From positions 1 to 64,000 of the forward strand of contig CANQWC010000008.1 of NCBI GenBank assembly GCA_947627455.1: a stretch of DNA of 64,000 nucleotides, written 5' to 3'. This document shows positions 28,901 through 36,301 of this stretch, one piece after another. Made by a program: the position numbers and the translations under genes. This DNA is from an uncultured Clostridia bacterium. Lineage in GTDB: Bacteria; Bacillota; Clostridia; Oscillospirales; Ruminococcaceae. Within the stretch, counting starts at the first letter, position 1; each line of letters opens with the position of its first letter. The notes beneath the pieces were generated by a model. That model saw only the letters and a list, made by a program, of their open reading frames with translations. It was not told the DNA's origin and made no database searches.

Positions 28901-31900
28901 CGACCTCGACCACACTTAAAACCGATGGCGGTGAGAATGGCGTCGGCAGTGTTTCGGTGACGGGCCTCACATTCAAGGAAGCGGGAGAATTTACCGTCAC
29001 GCTGACAGAAAAGCCCGCTGCGGCGGCTGCCTACGGAACTGTCACGACCGATGCGAGACCGCTTGAAATAACCTATACCGTTGAGGACAAGGGCGGCTAT
29101 CTTGTCATCACCGACGTCAAGTATGAAAAAGATTTTGCGTTTGAGAACGTCTATGTTCCTGCCGAGAAATCTGCCGATGTCAAGCTTGTGAAGCGCCTTA
29201 TCAACACCGTCACGGGCGGCGACAGGCTCGGGCTTGAGACCACCAACCCCAACTATGAAAGGTTCAGAACACTCTACGACGGTCAGTTTGAGTTCACTCT
29301 TACCCCTGCCGAGGCATACCCCGCCGAGGATATCGCCCTTGGCGGCGAAGCGACGGCCGAAATCACCGCGCATAACAGCATGAATTCTGTCGATTTCGGT
29401 GAGCTCACATTCAAGAGAGAGGGCGAGTATGTCTTCACCGTCGACGAGGTGACGCCGACATCGAAGCTCAGGCAGGTGACATATGACAACAAGGCTGCGA
29501 CGCTTACCTATACCGTAACCGTCGACCCGAAGAGCGGCGAGCTTCTCTGCGACAGCGAGTTCAGCTATAAGCTCGGCGAAAACCCGATAGATGTTCCCGC
29601 TTCGCATAAGGTGCCGACCTTCACCAACTACTACGGCCCGCACCCCTGCACCCTCACCATCACCAACATTGTGAACACCGACCCCGAGGGCATCGACGTC
29701 GACCTGAACAAGGAGTTCAAATATCACATTGTTTTAGAGGGCAACTATATTTCGCCGACCGACGCCGAAATCGCGACATATGAATACTTCTATGAAATGT
29801 CGATGACCCTTGCCGCTCTTGATGAGGGCGAAAACGATGTTGAGCGGTTCAGCCTCGACTTCAAGAAGACCGACAACGACAAATACGAGGCCGATATATC
29901 GGTACCTCTCGGCCACAGCGTCGTCATCGAGGGCATACCCCACTACGGAAGCAAGTATACCGTCACCCAAGACCTTGAGGGCGCGGCAGGCTACAGCTTT
30001 GTTGAGGTTCATGAGCTCTATCATTCAAGGGCGATAGCGGACGATACCGAAACCGACACCCCGACTGATAAAACCGATGTAAAGCCCGTCGGCGAAGATC
30101 AGACCAAGGAGAGCGGCAGCTTCATCAGCGAGCTCGACGGCACTGAGATCACCTATATCAACACCTATACCGTCAGCGCGGCGACCGTTGAGGCCCCCGA
30201 AATCACCAAGGTAGTCAGCGGCGAAAGAGCTCTCAACGAAAGCGACAGCTTCAGCTTTGAGGCGGTTCTTTCGGCGGGCGATGCGTTCACCTCACCCGAC
30301 GGCGCAGAGTTTGTCGGCGCAGACGGTTCGGGCCTCGGCTCTTCGGCGAGCGCTTCGACCGAAAACGGCGGCGACACCGCAAAGCTCGGCAGCATTAAAT
30401 TCACAAAACCCGGCGTCTATATCCTTACCGTGAGCGAAACCGCCCCCGAGGGCAGCACCGACAGAAAGCTCAACGGCGTTATCTATGACGATGCGGTTTA
30501 TACCGTGACCTATACCGTTACCGACGAGAACGAAGCCAACGTCAAGGACGGCACGCTTAAGATTTCTTCGGAAATAGCAAGCGGCGGCAAAACGGGCCTT
30601 GAAAAAATAGTCTTCACAAACGTTTATACCGCTGATGACACCGACGCCGTGAAGTTTGACATCACAAAGCTGATTCGGCCCAACGATGCGGCAGCCATGC
30701 CAGCGGGCGAGACCTACAGCTTCAGGATTGAAGACGAAAACGGCCTCGGAAAGGACACCGAAGCTTCGATAACCCTTGAAAAGGGCGAGGCAAGCGGCTC
30801 GGCAGAGGTTAATCTCGGCGCGTTCGGCGATGTCGGCGAATACACCTTTGATGTTTACGAGGTGAGCGGAAACACCCTCGGAATGGTCTATGACGACGCT
30901 CACCACACCGTCACCGTCAAGGTTGAGGATAACCTCTTGGGCAAGCTTATTGCGGCGGTTGAAATCGACGGCAAACCCGTTTCCGACGGCGATTCCGTCC
31001 CGTTCACAAACGATTATCACACGGGCAGCGTGACCGTCAGCAAGACCGTCACGGGAATCAGCGGCGACTTCAAGAAGCCGTTCAAATTCACCGTAACATT
31101 CTTCACCCCGAGCGGCGAAAAGCTTGAGGGCGAGTACCCATACACGGTTGTTTCCTCTGAGGTCGGCATCATGCCGTTGAGCCTGACTAATACCGTTGTC
31201 GAGAGCGGCGGAACGATTGAGCTCACCCACGGGCAGCAGTTTACCGTTACGGGAATTCCCGACGGCGCGAACTTCAGAATTGAAGAGGAGCAGGCCGCGG
31301 GCTATCACACCACGGTGAACGGCAAAGAGGGAAGGCTCTTTGACGGCACTGTAAACCACCTCACCGATATTCATGTTAAATATCAGAACCGCAGCGAAAG
31401 CGCGTTCACCTTTGAAAACATCGGAAGAAAGACTCAGGTCTTCCCGGGCGACGGCGTATCTGTGACTGCGGGCGACGTTCTTGAATATGAGATCGTCTGG
31501 CAGAACCCGAACACGAAAGACGCGGTCATCACCGTGACCGACAAGCTCTGCGACGGCGTTGAATTTGTCGAGGCTTCGGGCGATTATGACTACGACCCCG
31601 AGACCCGCACCGTCACATGGACAGTTTCGGCCCGCGGCCTTGAAAACGGCACACTGAGCCTTAAAGTCTCGGTCAGCGAGGGCGCCTCGGGCGACATCAC
31701 CAACTCGGCAGAAATTTCTGTCGACGGCGGCACCCCGACCGTCGCTGACGGCGCGCCAACGAACCCGATCTTCGCGCTTGAAATTGAAAAGCGCCAGTCG
31801 CTCAACGGCGGCGAAAAGACCGCGTCAGACCTTGCGGTAAGAAGCGGCGACACCGTCACCTATTACCTCACCGCGAGGGTTGTCGGCAAGGATGGGACAG

Positions 31901-34900
31901 TCGCCGAGAATGTAAAACTCAGCGATGAATACCCCGTCGGCCTCGGCCTTGTGGGCGATATTTCGGGCGGCGGAGCATATGACCCTGACAGCGAAACGGT
32001 TAAATGGAATCTCGGCGATCTCACCGTCGGCGACGAGGTAACGCTCAGCTATACCGTGAGCGTGCCCGAGACGGCCGCTTATGCCGAATGGGTCTGCGGC
32101 GCAGAGATATTCTCAGACGCCGAGAACAGAACCCCGCTCGTCTATTCCGAGAAAGTCCGCGATTATACCGTCGGCGACCTCACCGTTTCAAAGGCGGTCG
32201 TCTCTGACGGAGAGATTCCGAACGGCGTCAAGTTTGCGTTCACGATAACCCTTGATACCGACGAGGTTCTGAGTTACACCAAATCCGACGGCACTGTCGG
32301 TGCGCTCAGCGGCGGAAAGCTCACGGTAAACCTCAGCGACGGCGAATCGGTGACGGTGAACGCTATACCGACGGGCACTGCCTATACCGTCAGCGAGAAG
32401 CCTGTCACCAACTATACCTCTGACAAGCCGAACGACACGGCGGCGGGTGCAATCAAGAACACTGCGGAATCGGTGCTCTTCACAAACACATATTCATTTG
32501 TTGAGCGCGAGCTCGGCGGCATCACCGTCACGAAGGTCGTCTTCGGCGATGCTGAGGATATGCTCCGCGATTACCACTTCACCCTCACGCTCAGCGACAG
32601 GACAATAAATCAAAAATTCGGCGATATTGAATTCGTTGACGGCGTTGCGAGCTTCACCCTTAAAAACGGCGAAAGCGTCTCTGCCGAGGGTATACCCTCC
32701 AACCTTGAGTATACTGCCGCGGAGGAAGAAGCCGACATGTTCGGCCTCACTACAAGCTCACTCAACGGCTACGGCCTCATTCCCGTCGGCGAAACGGTCG
32801 ACGTCATCTTCCTCAACGAGCGCGCAGAGGTTCTTACGGGCTCGCTCAAGGTCTCAAAGACGGTCGTCGGCACTGCTGAGGATATGTCAAGAAGCTTCGA
32901 CTTCATTGTCACTCTTGGCGATGCTTCGATAAGCGGCCTCTACGGCGGAATGAGCTTTAACGGCGGCGTAGCGACGCTCAGCCTCAGAAGCGGCGAAAGC
33001 ATTTCTGCCGAGGGCATTCCCGCAGGAACCGCCTACACCGTTGAAGAGCTCGGCGCGGATATGGGCTATACCACCGTCATGAGCGACAGCGGAAACGGCG
33101 TTATCACCGCGAACTCTGCCGCCGAGGTGAACTTCACCAACACAAGAAAAACGGGCGGCCTCACCGTTAGAAAGACGGTTGTCGGCGATGAATCAGCGAT
33201 GCTCATCCCGTACAACTTCACTGTCACCCTCAGCGACGCTTCAATAAGCGGCCTCTACGGCGGAATGAACTTCAACGGCGGCGTCGCGATGTTCAGCCTG
33301 ATGAGCGGCGAGAGCGTCACCGCTGAAAATCTTCCCGCAGGTGTCGGCTACACCGTCACCGAGGCCGAGGCCAATCTCGGCTCGATAACCTCGATGACCG
33401 ACGATTGCCTCGGGGTGATCCCCGAAAACCGAATCGCAAACGTTGCATTCACCAACGCGATTCCCACGCCGAACAGCCTCACCGTTTCAAAAACCGTAAT
33501 CGGCGGCGAGGCGGACATGGCCTATCCGTTCGGCTTCACGGCGATGCTCTATAACCCCGACGGTTCTCCGTTTGCGGGCGAGTCGGGCGGCCTTCTGTTC
33601 GACGGCGTCAACCCCGCTGTATTCACCCTCACAAACGGGCAGAGCATTACATTCAGAGGCATTCCCGACGGCGCACGCTACGAGATCCGCGAGAATGCTT
33701 ACCCCGAATTTATCACCGAGATTTCGGGCGCTGCCGAGGGTCTGATGACCTCTTCGGGCGCGACGGTATCCTTCACCAACACAAGAGTCACAGGCAGCCT
33801 CAGCGTTGTGAACAGCGTTTCGGGCAACGCCGCAGACCCGAATAAAGACTTCACGCTCCATGTTCAGCTCAGCGACCCGAGTATCAGCGGAACATACGGC
33901 GGAATGACGTTTGTCGGCGGATATGCTCAGTTTACACTCAGGCACGGTCAAAGCCTCACCGCTCAGGGCCTGCCCGCGGGCGTCGGCTACATCGTCACCG
34001 AGGACGACGAAACCGCCGACGGCTATGTCACTTCATTCAGCGGCAGCGAATCCGTTATCGCCGCCAATGCCGAGTCGGTCGCAAGGTTTGTCAATACAAA
34101 GAATATCCTCCCGCCCGAGGTCGGCTCACTGACCGTGGTCAACAACATCATCGGCACCACCACCGACGAGGAATTCTTCTTCACCCTGACCTTTGACAGC
34201 CCTGCCGCCGCAAGCGAATTTGCGAATATCTATCTGCCGATGAGCGATACCCCGACAGATGACAGCGAGGTCACATTCGCGCTTCGCCACGGCGAGAGCA
34301 GAACCTTTGACGCCATTCCCGCGGGAACGGTTTACAGCATAAAACAGGCTGAGAATATCTACTACTCAACGACGAGCATGAACGCCGACGGGGTTATCAG
34401 AAACGCCGTAAACACCACTGCGGTATTCAACAACAAGTGGTCGATTGGCGACCTCAGCGTTGCAGTCACCGTTCAGGACGACAGCGGCAAGATTCTTGAC
34501 AGCGACCCCGCAAGCTTCAGATTCAGGGTTACGCTTACCAACCCCGACGGCACACCGCTTCAGGGCTTCGGCTATCCCTCTCACTTTGCGGGCACCGACG
34601 GCAAACCCGACGAGCTTGTCGGCAGCGATGTATTCATGAGCTTCAACGAAAACGGCGTCGTCGAATTCACGCTTGAAAACGGCGGCCGCGCGACTGCGTT
34701 TGATCTTCCCGATGATCTTCTCTATTCTGTTGAGGCCGTCGCCGAAGACGGCAGGTATTACAGCATCGCAAGCGGAAGCACGAGCGAACAGCGAGCGGGT
34801 GTCATCATGACCGATGAAGCCGCAGACGAAGAATTTGTCTATGAGATCGCGACGGGTTCGTTCGAGGTCACAAAGATGCTTATTGGCTATTTCGGCGAGC

Positions 34901-35424
34901 CTTATGCCGACAGCAGTCAGGAATTTACCTTTGATATAAGGTTCATGTCGCCGAACGGCACGCCGCTCACCGCAGCGTATGCCTACAGCGGCAGCAGAAG
35001 CGGCGCAGTCGCCGACGGCGGGTCGTTTGTCCTCGCAAACGGCGATGAGATAACCGTTCTGAATGTTCCTGTCGGCACAAGGTATGAAATCACCGAGCGT
35101 GCGATCAACGGCTATGAGTGCCTTTCGGGCGCGACCGTTGAGGGCGTCGTCTCATCAGACGAGACTCCGATCGTTCGCTATGTGAACAGAGATGTCCGCT
35201 CAACTCCCGTGATCCCGCCGTCAACAGGCGGCTCAGACATACCCGAGCCCACGCCCCCTGACGACAACCCTCCCGACAGCGGCGATGATATCGTCGTTCT
35301 CCCCGCCACCGAGGGCTCGTCCAACAGCTTCAGCGAGGTTTCTCTCGGCGCTTCGGACACGGTTTCACTCCTCCCAAATCTCCTCCTCGCCGCGGCAGCG
35401 CTGCTGTTGAGAACGATAATTTAA
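19909..35424 (+). CDS. Giant secreted multi-domain surface protein (5171 aa) with SdrD B-like, FctA/isopeptide pilin-like, DUF5979-like and DUF11-like modules
   Basis: GTG start with AAGGAGAG RBS; signal peptide ending VAVSAEG; many modules ending (T/E)NTY followed by a new beta-domain; hydrophobic C-terminus LLPNLLLAAAALLLRTII. Confidence 0.9.
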   Translation: MRKVFDKLSSNRYITKLASAATAVRFARAALTALLAVGITLGATVAVSAEGTRDLYETAKVNYEEVNATTNNWEKNSSRIVFRLEKTESGGVMGPQKFKFYAYEGEVVFLGSSAIPSSGALAVTIIDPNEQKTEFKFDTGANDTNIGQNSTLTGFIPTHDKEAAGPNGVYLPKMDYATGKPVTTKSAGDIEYNGLIYPSKPVGDDGYNPWEYHVQTSGQYTVIFNAPHANISTASNPHQLPLSITDFSWDNTTKANGKNYIDAWDITVAKVDGVGDDAKYYAQSGRVWATAFTLQTQNNVYGYLYNVTRDGYIWRLGLNGIVPWTTSLYANARGMIGTTTNASLYHSIHEPMSNKTDTTTYKSLRDKNANPDGINILGPDNYTTALDSPYPMFFNYPDSNIPESTVKTKADPQGTATDIRFDGRADGSDDTDVGDATKDNHEGSVGAGGYFQVKTEGATSYRVIIDMTNMFAKNYHVAGTHGGNENVHDEEICLSSPEKCGADDKDINFVAYVKDSDFIVGKEKPEWFKDAGWYGIFAVKKVQDSVKYEDLYYDRHPKTDSTMKKDGKWDFSSIIEIKKLEGDDLPDELNGKVPNGEGNDIGEYKCLGKIMLGNAVDNEDPDDDRIYWNGRDQYGRILPVGQYFGNTGLGKVYAEAKNGEIHFPISDAEQIPNGLSIWLENPPETVTTVEARSSLYYNNVDKSILRDYTVNDMSGIATIGKNEKGEKTFPTTKMKGNNAWYWNLPSNLTCNTGVSDVKDYVNTSGNPAFDNNTSGQISYSGQVTKNADKRNWEWNVKSDGTTKYTVYSSWSEVPADKNKEKNDGTGDFVVYENHSIDGVASYSGSESSKTLTKIAGKFNLNCGSDHGVVDFWTNVLSSGAVVLDEPVVLTHVADQVIVSGFVFLDEEVSFNTTDEKYDTQTNDRAIANAKVHAEYYSDNNKGGTKTEYDTHTNTDGIYSIPVDEAKLGPDKLVYITVTYNDPEVSANVITHRVTTVDKSKNDAKLNPTLTGGVDGHRSKQEHGSAINECKITISLKPIGQDANGKDITQKVFYATNVGYFATPYSGVQTSDENDPLMIQKSWDPADKKTSSLNATFTILGFTTDNHLDAESTTTAGPGPTETQPPKYTVDANGNVKNGETVVSAYSSSNQTGYIFKRQHVSVNEAEAGVTKITDLPMYYYPNGTTDENRNTAKQRIYYIVIEEPIGGKAAQPTVKYEADYHDGTQTAPLYYYWHFTNKIEVTSFKETVFLDKDNDGVFDKGLNDDKKEELSTASLSIALSNAGEKQNITYTPSDDEVKWLNEHPDNMFADRCKVSEGYDYDYTTFTITTDDEFKLDFDNPNNPFVEGDGVIQFDGLPQGTYIITIEYPTNEAYNNAFILGDEKEYGGEIKNVYENIEDVDISAKRDGNTVVQTVNLKPLETGKVASTMVGVGSFNETKAIADILNAQGISIQKTVTGGSGAIPFTDDFEFTLEFKAEDPKVETTGSGSLTTPYRATFENYHYSTVNSSPKADVKNFGEAVDITGFETISFHAAGKFTYTLSENIPTDDPIPGVTYDKSEYEIVFKAVNDTTKNTAEITVEVKQTKDKGGTVLSASETVDPKNITFTNDYPTGSVKVTNTIEGTSVPENKEFEYTVSIQYDDGSGLKNLDGTFALVSGSTNTTISNGGTFSLKNGESFTISNLPDGAKVTVTQTPDTMYDTSITVNKIDASDSSVTIGNTEQEIGFTNKHHEGSLSIKKEVKDDNSSNDFGFDFTVTVNGITESKTNRIESAKPYSGEATLKIDGTSKPNLEFKDGIASFTIKKNQTALISGLPDGASFTVTETENSFYTPDERVLNGTIDKGNPAALTVTNTYKTNSIKVIKEVEGADGITLPDGVMNKEFTFTLTVTPQPGNNWNPKTLETVPNSINLTKVDTADKPTWTFKLSDSKSVEIKGLPVGATYTVKESPDAYYNTAYSIENVDTTSQKITDDPIELTVTNTYKTGSLIVGKKVSHAQGVTLTDYATNQEFDFTLKLTNVDPDWDPEELTTGDITVTKDTKNNAWNFSLSHGQSVEIKGLPAGATYTIAEKDITGDAFIPAAGNPTGGTIAENETSTATGAIAAFTNTYKPEGKLALQVKKTIVGDVLPDSYSGYSFEFTLDNAAGKDNEGATLPTQTTLTMDKSEFVGGYTQAKSFGDITFNRPGTYKFTVKETEGTYNFDYDESEYTVTVEVKDNNGTLEPTVTYEKDGDTSPTEIVFTNTYTPTPATLALDVTKNIFGDVKPDNYSGYSFGFTLANAADHDNIGAALPSTTTLTMDKGDFDSGYTQTKSFDAITFDRPDTYVFTVKENKGAYKFDYDESEYTVTVKVVDNNGTLAVTSTTYEKDGVPTTDGIKFTNTYTPTPAELTITVNKTIAGENVLPNSYNFDFVLKSTDSSATTSETQTITINEDNRNAKHTVDFTTLTFPEIGKYSYTVSETSEYTGFTADRSIQTVSFDVNEDADGNLIIENCSVAGTSVEPVGGKVAVNITNTYDPEDAKFTLNINKTIIQETKLDHDHEYKFEFTLEPKGNTPTAPKPEPLTLTSTNGNIVLDGAFDVITYDKAGTYEYTLTEKELEGFTADHKAYDVKVDVVDNSGKLEISSYTIVSADEDAVNTSGSSASGEITSAEVTFENTYKETPAAITISVEKKFEGHVLPEEPFTFTFNLKQTGAPEDFEGDTSKTATFKSDEIEKVNSKTVKFPQIIYDTAGEYRYTLTEQVNYKDPSSLGFTPSATEHEIIITVKDHDDGHLYIESYEDVVNGKQVVYDKSSLTSKKETVKITNTYAPTPTSYTLGVAKTVAGNELPLNALGEPYKYNFKFTLSKDGVTVGEKTVTASRGNTAIDPFDFDEFEFESVGRYTYTLTEEITCDGITAANCGFVAPAEYEVVIDVVDKGGFLEIESCTVNGTNVDKAKYQIPIVNTYSPTEISVDDAKDPHIVTVKKTLATEKGTSVKFPQQFEFEATVERNGAASTDSGWAGSTSTTLKTDGGENGVGSVSVTGLTFKEAGEFTVTLTEKPAAAAAYGTVTTDARPLEITYTVEDKGGYLVITDVKYEKDFAFENVYVPAEKSADVKLVKRLINTVTGGDRLGLETTNPNYERFRTLYDGQFEFTLTPAEAYPAEDIALGGEATAEITAHNSMNSVDFGELTFKREGEYVFTVDEVTPTSKLRQVTYDNKAATLTYTVTVDPKSGELLCDSEFSYKLGENPIDVPASHKVPTFTNYYGPHPCTLTITNIVNTDPEGIDVDLNKEFKYHIVLEGNYISPTDAEIATYEYFYEMSMTLAALDEGENDVERFSLDFKKTDNDKYEADISVPLGHSVVIEGIPHYGSKYTVTQDLEGAAGYSFVEVHELYHSRAIADDTETDTPTDKTDVKPVGEDQTKESGSFISELDGTEITYINTYTVSAATVEAPEITKVVSGERALNESDSFSFEAVLSAGDAFTSPDGAEFVGADGSGLGSSASASTENGGDTAKLGSIKFTKPGVYILTVSETAPEGSTDRKLNGVIYDDAVYTVTYTVTDENEANVKDGTLKISSEIASGGKTGLEKIVFTNVYTADDTDAVKFDITKLIRPNDAAAMPAGETYSFRIEDENGLGKDTEASITLEKGEASGSAEVNLGAFGDVGEYTFDVYEVSGNTLGMVYDDAHHTVTVKVEDNLLGKLIAAVEIDGKPVSDGDSVPFTNDYHTGSVTVSKTVTGISGDFKKPFKFTVTFFTPSGEKLEGEYPYTVVSSEVGIMPLSLTNTVVESGGTIELTHGQQFTVTGIPDGANFRIEEEQAAGYHTTVNGKEGRLFDGTVNHLTDIHVKYQNRSESAFTFENIGRKTQVFPGDGVSVTAGDVLEYEIVWQNPNTKDAVITVTDKLCDGVEFVEASGDYDYDPETRTVTWTVSARGLENGTLSLKVSVSEGASGDITNSAEISVDGGTPTVADGAPTNPIFALEIEKRQSLNGGEKTASDLAVRSGDTVTYYLTARVVGKDGTVAENVKLSDEYPVGLGLVGDISGGGAYDPDSETVKWNLGDLTVGDEVTLSYTVSVPETAAYAEWVCGAEIFSDAENRTPLVYSEKVRDYTVGDLTVSKAVVSDGEIPNGVKFAFTITLDTDEVLSYTKSDGTVGALSGGKLTVNLSDGESVTVNAIPTGTAYTVSEKPVTNYTSDKPNDTAAGAIKNTAESVLFTNTYSFVERELGGITVTKVVFGDAEDMLRDYHFTLTLSDRTINQKFGDIEFVDGVASFTLKNGESVSAEGIPSNLEYTAAEEEADMFGLTTSSLNGYGLIPVGETVDVIFLNERAEVLTGSLKVSKTVVGTAEDMSRSFDFIVTLGDASISGLYGGMSFNGGVATLSLRSGESISAEGIPAGTAYTVEELGADMGYTTVMSDSGNGVITANSAAEVNFTNTRKTGGLTVRKTVVGDESAMLIPYNFTVTLSDASISGLYGGMNFNGGVAMFSLMSGESVTAENLPAGVGYTVTEAEANLGSITSMTDDCLGVIPENRIANVAFTNAIPTPNSLTVSKTVIGGEADMAYPFGFTAMLYNPDGSPFAGESGGLLFDGVNPAVFTLTNGQSITFRGIPDGARYEIRENAYPEFITEISGAAEGLMTSSGATVSFTNTRVTGSLSVVNSVSGNAADPNKDFTLHVQLSDPSISGTYGGMTFVGGYAQFTLRHGQSLTAQGLPAGVGYIVTEDDETADGYVTSFSGSESVIAANAESVARFVNTKNILPPEVGSLTVVNNIIGTTTDEEFFFTLTFDSPAAASEFANIYLPMSDTPTDDSEVTFALRHGESRTFDAIPAGTVYSIKQAENIYYSTTSMNADGVIRNAVNTTAVFNNKWSIGDLSVAVTVQDDSGKILDSDPASFRFRVTLTNPDGTPLQGFGYPSHFAGTDGKPDELVGSDVFMSFNENGVVEFTLENGGRATAFDLPDDLLYSVEAVAEDGRYYSIASGSTSEQRAGVIMTDEAADEEFVYEIATGSFEVTKMLIGYFGEPYADSSQEFTFDIRFMSPNGTPLTAAYAYSGSRSGAVADGGSFVLANGDEITVLNVPVGTRYEITERAINGYECLSGATVEGVVSSDETPIVRYVNRDVRSTPVIPPSTGGSDIPEPTPPDDNPPDSGDDIVVLPATEGSSNSFSEVSLGASDTVSLLPNLLLAAAALLLRTII
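26236..27051 (+). repeat. Tandem FctA-like module pair within giant gene (~405 and 411 bp)
   Basis: GDVLPDSYSGYSFEFTLDNAAG... and GDVKPDNYSGYSFGFTLANAAD...; strong DNA and protein similarity. Confidence 0.85.
32836..33465 (+). repeat. Tandem DUF5979-like modules, 2 x 315 bp
   Basis: DASISGLYGGMSFNGGVATLSLRSGES and DASISGLYGGMNFNGGVAMFSLMSGES; both units exactly 315 bp. Confidence 0.85.
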
Positions 35425-35460
35425 AAAACGGCCCCGATCAAAGTCGGGGCCCGATTTTTT
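35423..35460 (+). terminator. Intrinsic terminator of giant gene (bidirectional with nth)
   Basis: AAAAAACGGCCCCGAtcaaagTCGGGGCCCGATTTTTT. Confidence 0.85.
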
Positions 35461-35465
35461 GAGAT

Positions 35466-36122
35466 TTATTTTAAATGTACACTGTTCTGAGCGCTTCTGT
35501 TCTCACACAAATCGCTCAGCGGGCAGCGCTCGCAGCTCGGCTTTCTTGCGGTGCAGACCTCGCGCCCGAAGTGAACCAGCCGATGGCAGAAATCGCTCGC
35601 GCGGTCCATCGGCAGCACCTCTCTGAGCTGTTTTTCGACCTTTGCGGGGTCGGTGCCCTCAGAGAGCCCTAACCGCCCGCAAATTCTTATGCAGTGCGTA
35701 TCGGTCACGACGGCGGGCTGTTTATAAACATCGCCGAGAATAAGGTTCGCGGTCTTTCTGCCGATTCCCGGGAGCGACAAAAGCTCCTCCATGCTGTCGG
35801 GCACCCTGCCGCCGAAGTCGTCGATGAGTTTTTTCGAGAGCTCGACAATGCTCTTCGCCTTTGTCCTGAAAAGGCCGCAGGGCTTGACTATCTCCTCGAC
35901 CTCGGACACGTCGGCGTTCGCGAAGCTTTCAAGCGTAGGAAATTTTTTAAACAGCTCTTTTGTGACGATATTCACTCTCGCGTCGGTGCACTGGGCCGAA
36001 AGCCTCACCGCGATCAAAAGCTCATAGGGCTTTTCATATTCAAGAGAACACTGCGCCTCGGGATAAAATTTTTCAAGCCTGTCGGTGATCTCCTCTGCGC
36101 GGGTTTTAAGCGCTGTTGCCAT
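35466..36122 (-). CDS. nth: Endonuclease III
   Basis: LPGIGRKTANLILGDVYKQPAVVTDTHCIRICGRLGL HhH-GPD and CX6CX2CX5C Fe-S motif. Confidence 0.95.
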   Translation of the reverse strand: MATALKTRAEEITDRLEKFYPEAQCSLEYEKPYELLIAVRLSAQCTDARVNIVTKELFKKFPTLESFANADVSEVEEIVKPCGLFRTKAKSIVELSKKLIDDFGGRVPDSMEELLSLPGIGRKTANLILGDVYKQPAVVTDTHCIRICGRLGLSEGTDPAKVEKQLREVLPMDRASDFCHRLVHFGREVCTARKPSCERCPLSDLCENRSAQNSVHLK

Positions 36123-36238
36123 TCTGACCTGCTCCTTCCATATAATATAGCAGCGGCCGAATCACCGCCGAACTAAGTATATCACAACTCGCCGAAAAAA
36201 ACAATACGCTTAAACAAGAACAAAATGTGCAAAAAATG

Positions 36239-36267
36239 TTGACTTTTTGAGAGCAATATGTTAATAT
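36239..36267 (+). promoter_or_regulatory. Sigma-A-type promoter of GGDEF gene
   Basis: TTGACT - 17 nt - TAATAT. Confidence 0.6.
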
Positions 36268-36301
36268 ATTATTGAAATTGAACAATTTCCGAGGGTTAAT
36301 T

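Noticed and set aside
28429-29727. 432-aa minus-strand ORF and similar long antisense ORFs inside the giant surface gene (e.g. 30292-31374)
   Set aside because: Fully antisense to a well-supported ORF; composition reflects complementary codon bias of GC-rich sense genes, no RBS or family motifs
35290-35424. LPATE near the C-terminus called as a standard LPXTG sortase signal
   Set aside because: Not a canonical motif (E instead of G), too far from the hydrophobic stretch and no basic tail; kept only as an observation
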